NCBI RefSeq assembly: GCF_002834235.1
Contig: NZ_NNBY01000040.1
Location: forward strand, 1-40,421
From: Ruminococcus bromii
GTDB taxonomy: Bacteria; Bacillota; Clostridia; Oscillospirales; Acutalibacteraceae
Direction: 5' to 3'
Length of the DNA: 40,421 nucleotides
The notes beneath the pieces are model-generated. The model had not been told where the DNA came from. It did not search any database and worked only from the letters and a program-made list of their open reading frames with translations. The translations under genes and the position numbers were made by a program. Positions 1-7,522 of this stretch are shown here, one piece after another; the stretch's first letter is position 1, and every line of letters starts with the position of its first letter.

Positions 1-25
1 TTTCGTTCAAATTATCACCTGTTCC

Positions 26-148
26 TTATTTTTTGTCATCTATATTATCTTTCATCTGCTCATCAGCTTTTGCCGCTGCATTGAACAGGCACATAACGCA
101 AACGCCGATAAACGCGCCGAGGAATAAGCCTACAATAAAACCTAACAT
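26..148 (-). CDS. DUF3789-like small membrane protein
   Basis: A 40-residue protein too short for usual ORF cut-offs. It starts MLGFIVGLFLGAFIGV and has one hydrophobic N-terminal helix (about residues 1-22) followed by a polar tail ending DDKK. This is the pattern of the DUF3789 proteins found in Tn1549-like conjugative elements; the function is unknown. A GGAGAG ribosome binding site lies about 6 bases before the ATG. It is on the same strand as the transfer genes and marks the left part of the window as still inside the element. The family call is from recall of the sequence pattern; the ORF itself is well supported. Confidence 0.7.
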   Translation of the reverse strand: MLGFIVGLFLGAFIGVCVMCLFNAAAKADEQMKDNIDDKK

Positions 149-185
149 ATAAATCTCTCCAATTCTGTAAATATATTTTGTTACG

Positions 186-222
186 GCAGGCAACAGCTAT
201 GCAAAGCATAACTGCCGCCTGC
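186..222. repeat. Long imperfect hairpin
   Basis: Paired blocks GCAGGC (186-191)/GCCTGC (217-222), CAG/CTG and TATGC (198-202)/GCATA (206-210) nest around an AAA loop. On the plus strand the stem is followed by TTTT, so it could work as a terminator in that direction; on the minus strand it precedes DUF3789 and could be an RNA processing or attenuation element. Confidence 0.5.
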
Positions 223-350
223 TTTTCAATATCAATCGTTTTGCAAGGCAATTCTGAATAAGAAAATGCCCTGCGGTTGTTGGTATTTGTCCTCAACAAC
301 CCCCAACTGGGAACACATCAAACGGCTTTGCATATAGCTCCATTGGAATT

Positions 351-464
351 TCACCACCGTGAGGATCTCCCACGGCCGCCATCTTTGGTTGCGACGGTTC
401 TATCACGCTCGACTTTTGACTTGACGGAAGTATCATTGTCCCTTCTGCACGTCATCGCCGTCAT
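351..464 (-). CDS. Possible 37-residue basic peptide
   Basis: ATG start preceded by GAAAGG at about 8 bases. The product is strongly basic and ends GGRGRSSRW. Nothing identifies its function. It is included because the ribosome binding site and strand fit the element operon, but the frame is short enough to be chance, and it overlaps one of the hairpins in this leader region. Confidence 0.25.
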   Translation of the reverse strand: MTAMTCRRDNDTSVKSKVERDRTVATKDGGRGRSSRW

Positions 465-617
465 TGAATTTGCCTTTCAATGTCTGAGTCCTGAAGATAT
501 ATAAAATATGTTCGCTCATGTGGCTTGTCCATACCGAACAACAGAGGGAATGTATCTGATGTGCTGATATTCAGTTTTCAATGTTCAACAGAGGTTGGAA
601 AATAACCCCTTCATTAA

Positions 618-1187
618 TTAGGAGGGGGAATAAGCTTTTGAGGGGGTATTTCTCAAAAAAGCTTTTAATTTTTCTGATTTTTCTAATTTTTTCAATCCTG
701 ATGCAATAGATTCATGTACGGATTTCTGACACACCCCCTGCAAAGCGGCGATTTTTCTTTCTGACAAACCATTTATGTAGTTCAATATAATCCTTTCTCT
801 CTGTTTATCAGTCAGATCATCTAAAGCGGAATATAAAGCTGAATATTCATCTTTAAGCTCTATTGAACTTATAAGATTTTCACCACATCTCACCTTATGT
901 ACGCTTTCAGTTCTTCCATCTTCATATCCGATAAAATCTTCTTTGTTACGCATACGCCAATCAAATTTTTCTTGATTTCGGTTATACCTAATAATTTCTT
1001 CACCCTGTTCTTCCGTAAGAATAAGAAACGGAGTGAATGGCTTGAGTTCTTCACCAAATTCATTTGAAAGCTCCTGATAATTCATATCGGACACAACTGC
1101 CCAGCGGACATTTGATGTCAATCCGGGATACTCTTCATTTAAATCAATTATTTTTATTTCTTTATTATTTGAACTTATACATTTCAT
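618..1187 (-). CDS. Sigma-70-like regulator (region 4 type), element-borne
   Basis: A 189-residue protein. The C-terminal third, from about ALDDLTDKQRERIILNYI to GLKKLEK, is the helix-turn-helix of sigma region 4 (LT.KQRE....Y..G.S...IA...GVS-like), the part that reads -35 elements. No sigma region 2 is evident; the N-terminal half is acidic and unassigned. Such sigma-like proteins are common accessory regulators in Tn1549-type elements. I chose the ATG at 1187 rather than 1205 because GGAGGG sits 7 bases upstream of it. It has its own promoter (1308-1337) overlapped by an inverted repeat, which suggests autoregulation. It lies just downstream of the cargo island, so it may be the ICE gene flanking the insertion. 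Confidence 0.7.
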   Translation of the reverse strand: MKCISSNNKEIKIIDLNEEYPGLTSNVRWAVVSDMNYQELSNEFGEELKPFTPFLILTEEQGEEIIRYNRNQEKFDWRMRNKEDFIGYEDGRTESVHKVRCGENLISSIELKDEYSALYSALDDLTDKQRERIILNYINGLSERKIAALQGVCQKSVHESIASGLKKLEKSEKLKAFLRNTPSKAYSPS

Positions 1188-1298
1188 AAAAAGCCCTCCA
1201 ATCAATCCTGAATTCTTTATTTCAGATCAATTGGAGGACTTTTGTTTCTATAAATCATTTTGCCCTTTCTGCTTTTAATGCAAAAATGGCAAAAAATA

Positions 1299-1340
1299 GT
1301 GCCGACAAGTATAGCATTAAAAGCTAAAACCTGTCGACAC
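1299..1340 (-). promoter_or_regulatory. Promoter of the sigma-like gene with overlapping operator-like inverted repeat
   Basis: On the minus strand, -35 TCGACA (1332-1337), 18-base spacer, -10 TATACT (1308-1313). The arms TGTCGGCAC/GTGTCGACA (1299-1307 and 1332-1340, 8 of 9 matching) bracket the promoter, one arm covering the -35 and the other just after the -10. This is a classic repressor geometry. The leader to the start codon is about 110 bases. Confidence 0.55.
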
Positions 1341-1375
1341 TTAACAAGCATATATTAAATTATTTCTTATGTATT

Positions 1376-2038
1376 TTATCTATTTTCGTTATTGTCAGAA
1401 CAAAGCATAGTTATTACACCCTGATTAATATAAAATGAACCTTTTGCACCTGAATCTCTTCTCATATTACGAAAACATTTTCTGACTTTAGCTCGAATAT
1501 TGCTATATTTTGTAATATCATTCAAACATTCATTATATACATCAACAATATCCCATATTAAACTCACCGAAAATGTATTGCACATTTTCTCATAATTTTC
1601 GCAAATAAACTTCTTTAATGGAGATATAATTAGATTTTGTTTTGCAGCAGTATTCATTTCAGCACGTACATTTTTATTATGAGCAATGTATTCATCCGCT
1701 AACAACTTGACTAATATATCACTCAATCTTTCATATAAAGGCCTATTATTTTCATATAATTCGTCAACCATTTTCTGTTTGCGTTTTATATGATTAATTA
1801 ACAGCGGAATAACAACCAGAGATAAAATTCCACCTACAATTGACGCAATCCATACACGAATATCTTCAGGACAGGATAAAAAAGCTAATGCAGTTGGTAC
1901 ACCAATTATGACTACAGAACAAACAAACAGAATAATATAGTTTACAACTAACATTTTATCACAAAAATCACTTATTTCATCAAAGACTCTTCTAACTTTT
2001 GGTCGCTCTTCTCTGAGTTTTTCAAATTTTAATAACAT
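1376..2038 (-). CDS. Two-TM protein of unknown function, last gene of the RiPP operon
   Basis: A 220-residue protein with a charged N-terminus, two strong membrane helices (about residues 30-52 and 60-82), then a basic stretch NHIKRKQK and a long cytoplasmic helical domain. No family recognised. It starts 36 bases after the MacB-like gene with a GAAAGGAAA ribosome binding site, so it is probably the last gene of the operon. In bacteriocin loci the distal small membrane protein is often immunity; that is a guess from position only. It could also be an unrelated passenger at the edge of the island. Confidence 0.6.
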   Translation of the reverse strand: MLLKFEKLREERPKVRRVFDEISDFCDKMLVVNYIILFVCSVVIIGVPTALAFLSCPEDIRVWIASIVGGILSLVVIPLLINHIKRKQKMVDELYENNRPLYERLSDILVKLLADEYIAHNKNVRAEMNTAAKQNLIISPLKKFICENYEKMCNTFSVSLIWDIVDVYNECLNDITKYSNIRAKVRKCFRNMRRDSGAKGSFYINQGVITMLCSDNNENR

Positions 2039-2074
2039 TGTATAAATTTTCCTTTCTCTAAAAATTGAGTAATC

Positions 2075-3226
2075 TTAGCCTCTATTTTGAACTAACAAAA
2101 TTATTCTATTTATTATTATATTAACAATACTAAAAAGAACTACAGAAAACAACGCAAATATAACCAGCAACCACACAAGGACTGAAAAAGAACCTGAGTA
2201 GAGATTAATCAAAAAAGTATCCCCTGTTAAGGCAAGATTGTTTGCCATATTTGAATTTTCAATAATGGTGTTCAAATAATACGACACATCAAATATATTG
2301 TCATACGGTATGTACTTAGGAATTATAAAAATACTAAAATCCGATAGAAAAAATATTATCAGCAATACGACAGGTATACCAAATGCCGTGATAGCCAGCA
2401 AAACATATTTTATCGGTATTGATTTAAGTGAATTTAAAATATAATTCTCACTCAGATTTTCTTTTATGTCTTTTGCAAGCTTTTTGCAGATTCTGTACCA
2501 TAGCCTTAAAGCTATAATACACAGTGCAATGAAGAGTATCAGAAATATGATATGTTCAAAATTCCTGATGACATTCGCTTTTTCCGAAAAGTTTGTTGAG
2601 TGATATTGGCTTAAATCCATCTGTTCAATTAACGGGGCTGAAATTGCTTGGTTGTCATATGAAAGTATATTTATATTGCAGTTTTCATAGCCACTGTAAC
2701 AGGTATAGGGAATGTAAACTCTCTGCTTTCCGTCGCCCGATATGCTGTTTATGATGTTTTCTTCCTCTTTGAAAACACCGCAAACAGTATAGTTTTCATC
2801 ATTAATAGTTATTATCTTTCCGACTGTGTTCGTATTAAAAAATAGTTTAAGAGCAAGATTGCTACCGATAACGGCAACCTTGTTTTCATTTTTTATATTC
2901 TCTTCGGTGATGCTGTTACCATTAAGCTTTTGTCCGTAAATTTCAAAATAAAATTCATTTGTAAGAACAGGTGTAACAGTTTCTTCCTTTACATTTGTTT
3001 CATCAAGTTCTGCACAAAAGCTGACTTGATTAAATGAAATTCTGTCCGATAAATTATTCATATCTTTTACTGTCAAAGGTTTTTCATCAGACTTGAGATT
3101 ATAATTCATCTGCGTTATGCTTGGCAATTGATTAAGCGCATTACCGCTGAAATAAAAGCAAAGACAAAATACAAATACCGTCAAAACACTTATCAGAGCA
3201 ACAGACAAAATTTTCTTCTTTGACAT
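2075..3226 (-). CDS. MacB-like ABC permease subunit with large extracellular domain
   Basis: A 383-residue membrane protein. One N-terminal helix (about 7-28) is followed by an extracellular domain of about 190 residues that resembles the MacB periplasmic core (pattern VAVIGSNLALKLF...GKIITINDENYTVCGVF), then three C-terminal helices, the FtsX-like topology of type VII ABC transporters. No ATPase of the MacB/LolD type is encoded nearby. Ribosome binding site GGAGG is present and the preceding adaptor-like gene ends 3 bases away. Such pairs usually export peptides or drugs or sense envelope stress; here they might give self-protection against the RiPP. Family level is fairly sure, role inferred. 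Confidence 0.65.
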   Translation of the reverse strand: MSKKKILSVALISVLTVFVFCLCFYFSGNALNQLPSITQMNYNLKSDEKPLTVKDMNNLSDRISFNQVSFCAELDETNVKEETVTPVLTNEFYFEIYGQKLNGNSITEENIKNENKVAVIGSNLALKLFFNTNTVGKIITINDENYTVCGVFKEEENIINSISGDGKQRVYIPYTCYSGYENCNINILSYDNQAISAPLIEQMDLSQYHSTNFSEKANVIRNFEHIIFLILFIALCIIALRLWYRICKKLAKDIKENLSENYILNSLKSIPIKYVLLAITAFGIPVVLLIIFFLSDFSIFIIPKYIPYDNIFDVSYYLNTIIENSNMANNLALTGDTFLINLYSGSFSVLVWLLVIFALFSVVLFSIVNIIINRIILLVQNRG

Positions 3227-3229
3227 CTG

Positions 3230-3637
3230 TTATTCCTCCACAATATACACTCTGTCGCCGTTTGAAATACTCTTTGAGGTTGAATATACTACTTTCATAC
3301 CGCCGTACATTTCATCAGAAGTTACCTCATAATATAAATCGTCACTGTTTTTTATATTTACAGTAGCTTCACTAACGGTTGTCTTGTTATTTTCGTCTGT
3401 TTTTGTAACAAACACAGAGCCGGTATCTCCCATAGCAATAACAGCAGAAAGCGGTATTAAATACCTGTCGTCTCGGCTCTGCTCACCGTTAATGGTGCCA
3501 TATGCTACATCGCTGACTTTCACCTGTGGCAAAAGCATATTATCTATTGTACCGGAAAAGTATGTAAGAAAGGCTATTACAATTAAAAATGTAATTCCAA
3601 AGCGTATTGAATATTTTTTTAATTTATCTTTTTTCAT
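3230..3637 (-). CDS. Short membrane-anchored adaptor-like protein (HlyD/MacA C-terminal type)
   Basis: A 135-residue protein with one N-terminal membrane helix and an extracellular beta-rich part. The segment YLIPLSAVIAMGDTGSVFV and following strand pattern resemble the membrane-proximal domain of HlyD/MacA adaptors, but the biotinyl-lipoyl and hairpin domains are absent, so it is a reduced form, about a third of the usual length. Start chosen at 3637: AGGAG lies 8 bases upstream, while the alternative GTG at 3646 overlaps that site. It sits between the MalG-like and MacB-like genes and probably partners the latter. Similarity is weak, so the call is tentative. Confidence 0.55.
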   Translation of the reverse strand: MKKDKLKKYSIRFGITFLIVIAFLTYFSGTIDNMLLPQVKVSDVAYGTINGEQSRDDRYLIPLSAVIAMGDTGSVFVTKTDENNKTTVSEATVNIKNSDDLYYEVTSDEMYGGMKVVYSTSKSISNGDRVYIVEE

Positions 3638-3648
3638 ATCTGCCACTC

Positions 3649-4485
3649 CTAATTTTTATCGACCTGAACAAACGGTGAATCAATATCTTTTTGCCCGTAC
3701 AAATAAATCAGTAATGCCGGAATCATAAACATAACTCCGCAGGCAAAGACAATTCCGTAATCAGAGTTGCTTATATCAGATAAACCTATTGAAAGCGGAT
3801 ACATAGCCTCATCATCAAAGTAGATAAGCGGCTGTTCAACGACATTCCAGTTGTCAATAAAGCACAGTAAAGTAAGGGTTATAAGTCCACCCTTTATCTG
3901 GGGGAGAATAATATTTGTAAATATCTTAAAATATGACGCACCGTCAATTCTTGCTGCTTCGATAGATGATTCGGGAATATACTTTATGCTCTGTCTTAAT
4001 AGACAAATTCCGAATGCAGAAAATGTACCGGGCAGTATTATTGCAAGAAAGTTATTAAGAAGTTCAAGATTGTCAAGAACAATATAATTCGGTACAAGTG
4101 TTACTTGCAAAGGTAAAATTAACAGAACAATATAAACAAAAAACAGCTTATCTCTGAAAGGAAATTTCAGCTTTGCAAAAGCAAATGCCGCAAGTGCAGA
4201 TACTATAACTTGAGCTATTACTGTTGGAAATGTTATAATTACCGAGTTCCAGAATTTAAGAAGATATTCAGGGCGTCTGAAAAACACCTGATAATACTGT
4301 TCAAGTGAGAACATCTCAGGAATGAGGTTAATCTCCTTATATGCTCCGTTAGTAAAATCCAGCATTGAAGCGACCTGCGAATTTGACATAAACGAGCAGG
4401 CAATCATATATACAACAGGGAAAAGAAAAATCGCTGTAATTAAAATAAGAAAAATATACTTAATAATTTTTATCGTTCTTTTCAC
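3649..4485 (-). CDS. MalG-like ABC importer permease
   Basis: A 278-residue protein with six hydrophobic segments. It carries the EAA loop of binding-protein-dependent permeases (SSIEAARIDGASYFKIF ... ILPQ), which docks the ATPase. This places it in the MalG/CUT1 carbohydrate permease family. It follows the MalF-like gene by 11 bases and the pair would form a heterodimeric channel used with the upstream solute-binding lipoprotein. No CUT1-type ATPase (MalK/MsmK) is encoded in the island; in many Firmicutes a shared MsmK elsewhere in the genome serves several such transporters. Its presence inside a RiPP operon is unusual. Confidence 0.85.
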   Translation of the reverse strand: MKRTIKIIKYIFLILITAIFLFPVVYMIACSFMSNSQVASMLDFTNGAYKEINLIPEMFSLEQYYQVFFRRPEYLLKFWNSVIITFPTVIAQVIVSALAAFAFAKLKFPFRDKLFFVYIVLLILPLQVTLVPNYIVLDNLELLNNFLAIILPGTFSAFGICLLRQSIKYIPESSIEAARIDGASYFKIFTNIILPQIKGGLITLTLLCFIDNWNVVEQPLIYFDDEAMYPLSIGLSDISNSDYGIVFACGVMFMIPALLIYLYGQKDIDSPFVQVDKN

Positions 4486-4496
4486 TTTACTGCCCC

Positions 4497-5348
4497 CTAT
4501 TCTGCAAAGCTGTGCTTTCGTTCGAAAATGAAGAAAGCAAGCAGTACAATTATCATAAACGCAGATAAAATTATTGACGCCGAGGACAATCTCGGATAAT
4601 TCAGATTGTAATAATTGTTATTTATAAAATTCTGCAAAAAATATACATTAGTATTCGGGTAATCGCCGAACAAAGCAAAAACCTCACGGAATATTTTAAA
4701 CGAATATATCAGCTCCATAAGAAATACAAAAAATGTAGTCGGCGTTATCATCGGAATGGTGACTTTTGTAACAAGCTTAAATGAATTTGCGCCGTCAAGT
4801 CTTGCACTTTCATAGAGCGACTGCGGAACATTTGCAAGTCCTGCCGTAAACAAAATCACACAAAACCCGCAATACTTCCATACATAAATAAAGATAATCA
4901 TAACCATTGAAAACTCGGAATTAAAAAATTCAACGGTATTGAATCCAAGTGAATTCAGTAAGCCGTTTACTGCACCATAATCATCAAATATAACCTGCCA
5001 AACGCAAATGAGTGATGCTACAGGCACTACAACAGGGATTAGCAAAGCGCTTCTGAAAAATGATGATATTTTCTTAAAAGAATTAAGAAACAAGGCTATC
5101 AGGAATGAAATCACCATTAAAAGAGGTATTGCGGCAACGGTAAATACTGCCGTGTTTTTCAGTGCAAGCAAAAAGGTATTGTTCTGAAAAAGCTGTATGT
5201 AATTTTGTATACCTACAAATGTATTGCCCACATACAGGCTTTTTACAAAGCAAATTATGTACGGAACAATGTAGAAGACCGTTATACCCGCCAAGGACGG
5301 CAGAATAAACAGCATTGCAATTATATATTCTTTTCGTTTTCTTGTCAT
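4497..5348 (-). CDS. MalF-like ABC importer permease
   Basis: A 283-residue integral membrane protein with about six helices and the EAA motif SLYESARLDGANSFKLV ... IPMITP. It belongs to the MalF/UgpA side of CUT1 importers. I chose the ATG at 5348 (MTRKRKEYI) because AGGA lies about 8 bases upstream and the position is 4 bases after the exporter stop; the longer frame to 5384 would overlap the exporter. The exporter gene lies between the solute-binding protein and this permease, which breaks the normal SBP-MalF-MalG order. Confidence 0.85.
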   Translation of the reverse strand: MTRKRKEYIIAMLFILPSLAGITVFYIVPYIICFVKSLYVGNTFVGIQNYIQLFQNNTFLLALKNTAVFTVAAIPLLMVISFLIALFLNSFKKISSFFRSALLIPVVVPVASLICVWQVIFDDYGAVNGLLNSLGFNTVEFFNSEFSMVMIIFIYVWKYCGFCVILFTAGLANVPQSLYESARLDGANSFKLVTKVTIPMITPTTFFVFLMELIYSFKIFREVFALFGDYPNTNVYFLQNFINNNYYNLNYPRLSSASIILSAFMIIVLLAFFIFERKHSFAE

Positions 5349-5352
5349 AACA

Positions 5353-7518
5353 TCAGTCCTGTGTAATATTCGTATCTTGTCCATTCCAAAGTTGATAATA
5401 ATATCCCTTTTGGTTTAATAAATCTTTATGATTTCCGGTTTCAACTATCTCACCATTTCTAAATACAAAAATTTTATCACAATCCTTTATTGTACTCAGT
5501 CTATGTGCAATAATTATCGTAGTCATATTTCCTGAAAATGTGTTTATTGTTTTTTCGATAGATTTTTCAGTAATATAGTCAAGATTACTTGTTGCCTCAT
5601 CCATTATTAGAATTTCAGGATTGTTCAATAGTGCTCTCGCTATAGCAAGTCTCTGTTTTTGACCGCCTGATAAATTCTTACCGTTTTCTTCTATTCTGGT
5701 GTTAAGTTTTAATGGTAAGCTGTTAATATATTCCTCAAGCTCGCACATTTTGCACACTTGCGATATATCATAATCGGTTGCATCAGAATTACCAAACAAT
5801 AAATTTTCTTTTATCGTTCCGCTAAAAAGAAAAGTATTTTGCGATATGTAAGAAATGTTATTTCTTATCTGACTTATTGAAAATTCTCTTATATCAGATG
5901 AATCAAGTTTAATACTTCCCTTTTCTTGTTCATATAGCCTTACTAATAATTTAGCCAACGTAGTTTTCCCTGAACCACTCTCTCCTACAAAAGCTATTTT
6001 TTCTCCACGGTGTATTTCTAAATTAATATGTCTTAGAACAAGATCTCTTGTACCATATCTAAAGTCTAAATTTGAAATTGAAACTTTACTAAATCTGATT
6101 TTATTATCTGATTGGTCTTGTTCATCATTATACTCCGGTGCTATATCCAAAATTTCTCCTAATCTGTCTGCAGCAACAACTGCGGTTTGAATACTTGGCT
6201 GAAGATTGATTAAGTTTTTTATCGGATTAATAAAATAACCTAACAAAGCATTAAAAGTTATTAGTTCACCGAGCGTTAAATTCCCCTTAATAACACACGC
6301 AGTGCCGACCCATAAAATAACAAGCTCTCCTACAACAGCAACAAACATAGTTACAGTTTGCTGACTAAGAGATAGTATTCCTCCATTAAAAATCTTTTTT
6401 AAGAATTTCTTGTATAATTTATCAGTCTTAGTTTCTTCATTTTTCTCCTGATTAAAAACTTTAATTGTTTCAATACCGTTTATTGTTTCAACAAATTGAG
6501 AGGTAACCTTAGAGTTCATCTCCATTATTTTTCTGTTAATTTTTTTAATTGGCTTGTTATATATGAAAACTATTATTCCATATAAAATCAGCACAACTAC
6601 AGAAATAAGAAATAAAAGCCTGTTGCAGTTAAATAAAACCACTGCACCTACAACTGCCATAATCGTATCCATCATAATTGTTAATGACGCATCTGAAACA
6701 ATATCTCTTATACTTGAAGCGTCATTAAATCGGGAAATAATTTCCCCTGTATCACGCATAGAGTAAAATTTCATAGGCAAAATCAAAGCGTGATTATAAT
6801 ATCCAAGCATAATAGGAATATCGATCCTTTGCTCCAATTTTACAATTAAAATGCCTCTTAAAAAATTTATACCTATCTGCACTAAGAATAAACACAAAGT
6901 AATAACGGACACATAATTAAGCGTTTGTATAGAGAGGCTTGGAACCACATTATCCATAATGACCTGATAATAAAAGGAAGTTATAATGCCTAATGAAGTC
7001 AGTATCATAGAGAGAATAAATATTCTTAGCAACAGCCATTTTTGAGAAATAAGCAGACGAAAAAAACTTATTAGTGTGCTTTGTTTTTTATTTCCTTTTT
7101 GAGAGTTGTTTGTTGGTGCAATAAGAATTAATATCTTAGTCCAAATTTTAAGGAAATCTTCTTTTTTATACTTTACAATTCCTTTTGCAGGGTCGGAAAC
7201 TACTACAGTATCACCCTTAACTTTAGTTATAACTACATAATGCAATAAGGAATCGTCAATCACTACATGTGCAATAGCAGGTATAGGTAATTTAGAGGTT
7301 AATGATTCCTTATCAGCTTCAACAACCTTTTGCTGAAAGCCATAGTGTTCAATCGCCTTTACAAGTCCATATGCACTTGTACCTTGTCGATCTGTACCTG
7401 CAATATCGCGAATTTTTGCTATAGATACTTTTAAACCGTATTTTCTAAAAATTGCGGCCAGACAAGCTGGGCCGCAATCTGTTTCGTCATTTTGTAATAT
7501 ACATTTGAATTTTTGCAT
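5353..7518 (-). CDS. C39-peptidase ABC exporter (PCAT) for a double-glycine peptide
   Basis: About 721 residues with the full peptidase-containing transporter plan: an N-terminal C39 domain (NDETDCGPAC with catalytic Cys, His in LLHYVV, Asp in VSDPAKG), six membrane helices (about 160-440), then an ATPase with Walker A GESGSGKTT, signature LSGGQKQR and Walker B ILIMDEATSNLD. It cleaves the leader after Gly-Gly and exports the core peptide. The matching precursor with a GG site lies one gene upstream. Start 7518 (MQKFKCILQ) fits family N-termini and avoids overlap with the preceding stop; an ATG at 7530 is possible. Neither start has a good ribosome binding site, so translation may be coupled to the solute-binding protein. 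Confidence 0.93.
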   Translation of the reverse strand: MQKFKCILQNDETDCGPACLAAIFRKYGLKVSIAKIRDIAGTDRQGTSAYGLVKAIEHYGFQQKVVEADKESLTSKLPIPAIAHVVIDDSLLHYVVITKVKGDTVVVSDPAKGIVKYKKEDFLKIWTKILILIAPTNNSQKGNKKQSTLISFFRLLISQKWLLLRIFILSMILTSLGIITSFYYQVIMDNVVPSLSIQTLNYVSVITLCLFLVQIGINFLRGILIVKLEQRIDIPIMLGYYNHALILPMKFYSMRDTGEIISRFNDASSIRDIVSDASLTIMMDTIMAVVGAVVLFNCNRLLFLISVVVLILYGIIVFIYNKPIKKINRKIMEMNSKVTSQFVETINGIETIKVFNQEKNEETKTDKLYKKFLKKIFNGGILSLSQQTVTMFVAVVGELVILWVGTACVIKGNLTLGELITFNALLGYFINPIKNLINLQPSIQTAVVAADRLGEILDIAPEYNDEQDQSDNKIRFSKVSISNLDFRYGTRDLVLRHINLEIHRGEKIAFVGESGSGKTTLAKLLVRLYEQEKGSIKLDSSDIREFSISQIRNNISYISQNTFLFSGTIKENLLFGNSDATDYDISQVCKMCELEEYINSLPLKLNTRIEENGKNLSGGQKQRLAIARALLNNPEILIMDEATSNLDYITEKSIEKTINTFSGNMTTIIIAHRLSTIKDCDKIFVFRNGEIVETGNHKDLLNQKGYYYQLWNGQDTNITQD

Positions 7519-7522
7519 AACA

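Larger units (their letters stand above)
149..617 (-). other. Intergenic leader-like region with hairpins and one possible tiny ORF
   Basis: About 470 bases between DUF3789 and the sigma-like gene with no convincing long ORF; the open frames overlapping it on either strand look like chance frames. It contains a long imperfect hairpin (186-222) and a second palindromic stretch near 357-375 built on CCGTG/CACGG. One short ORF with a ribosome binding site (351-464) is possible. The composition is less AT-rich than the cargo island, so this looks like original element sequence. It may be a structured leader; no known riboswitch class was recognised. Confidence 0.4.

Noticed and set aside
63..504. 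Open frames over the left leader region on both strands
   Set aside because: They overlap the better supported DUF3789 gene or the hairpins, have no ribosome binding site and no recognisable sequence.
1271..1340. Interlocking inverted repeats (1271-1281 with 1314-1324; 1299-1307 with 1332-1340) as an RNA pseudoknot
   Set aside because: Two of the arms lie in the -35 to -10 part of the promoter and would not be transcribed from it. A DNA operator is simpler.
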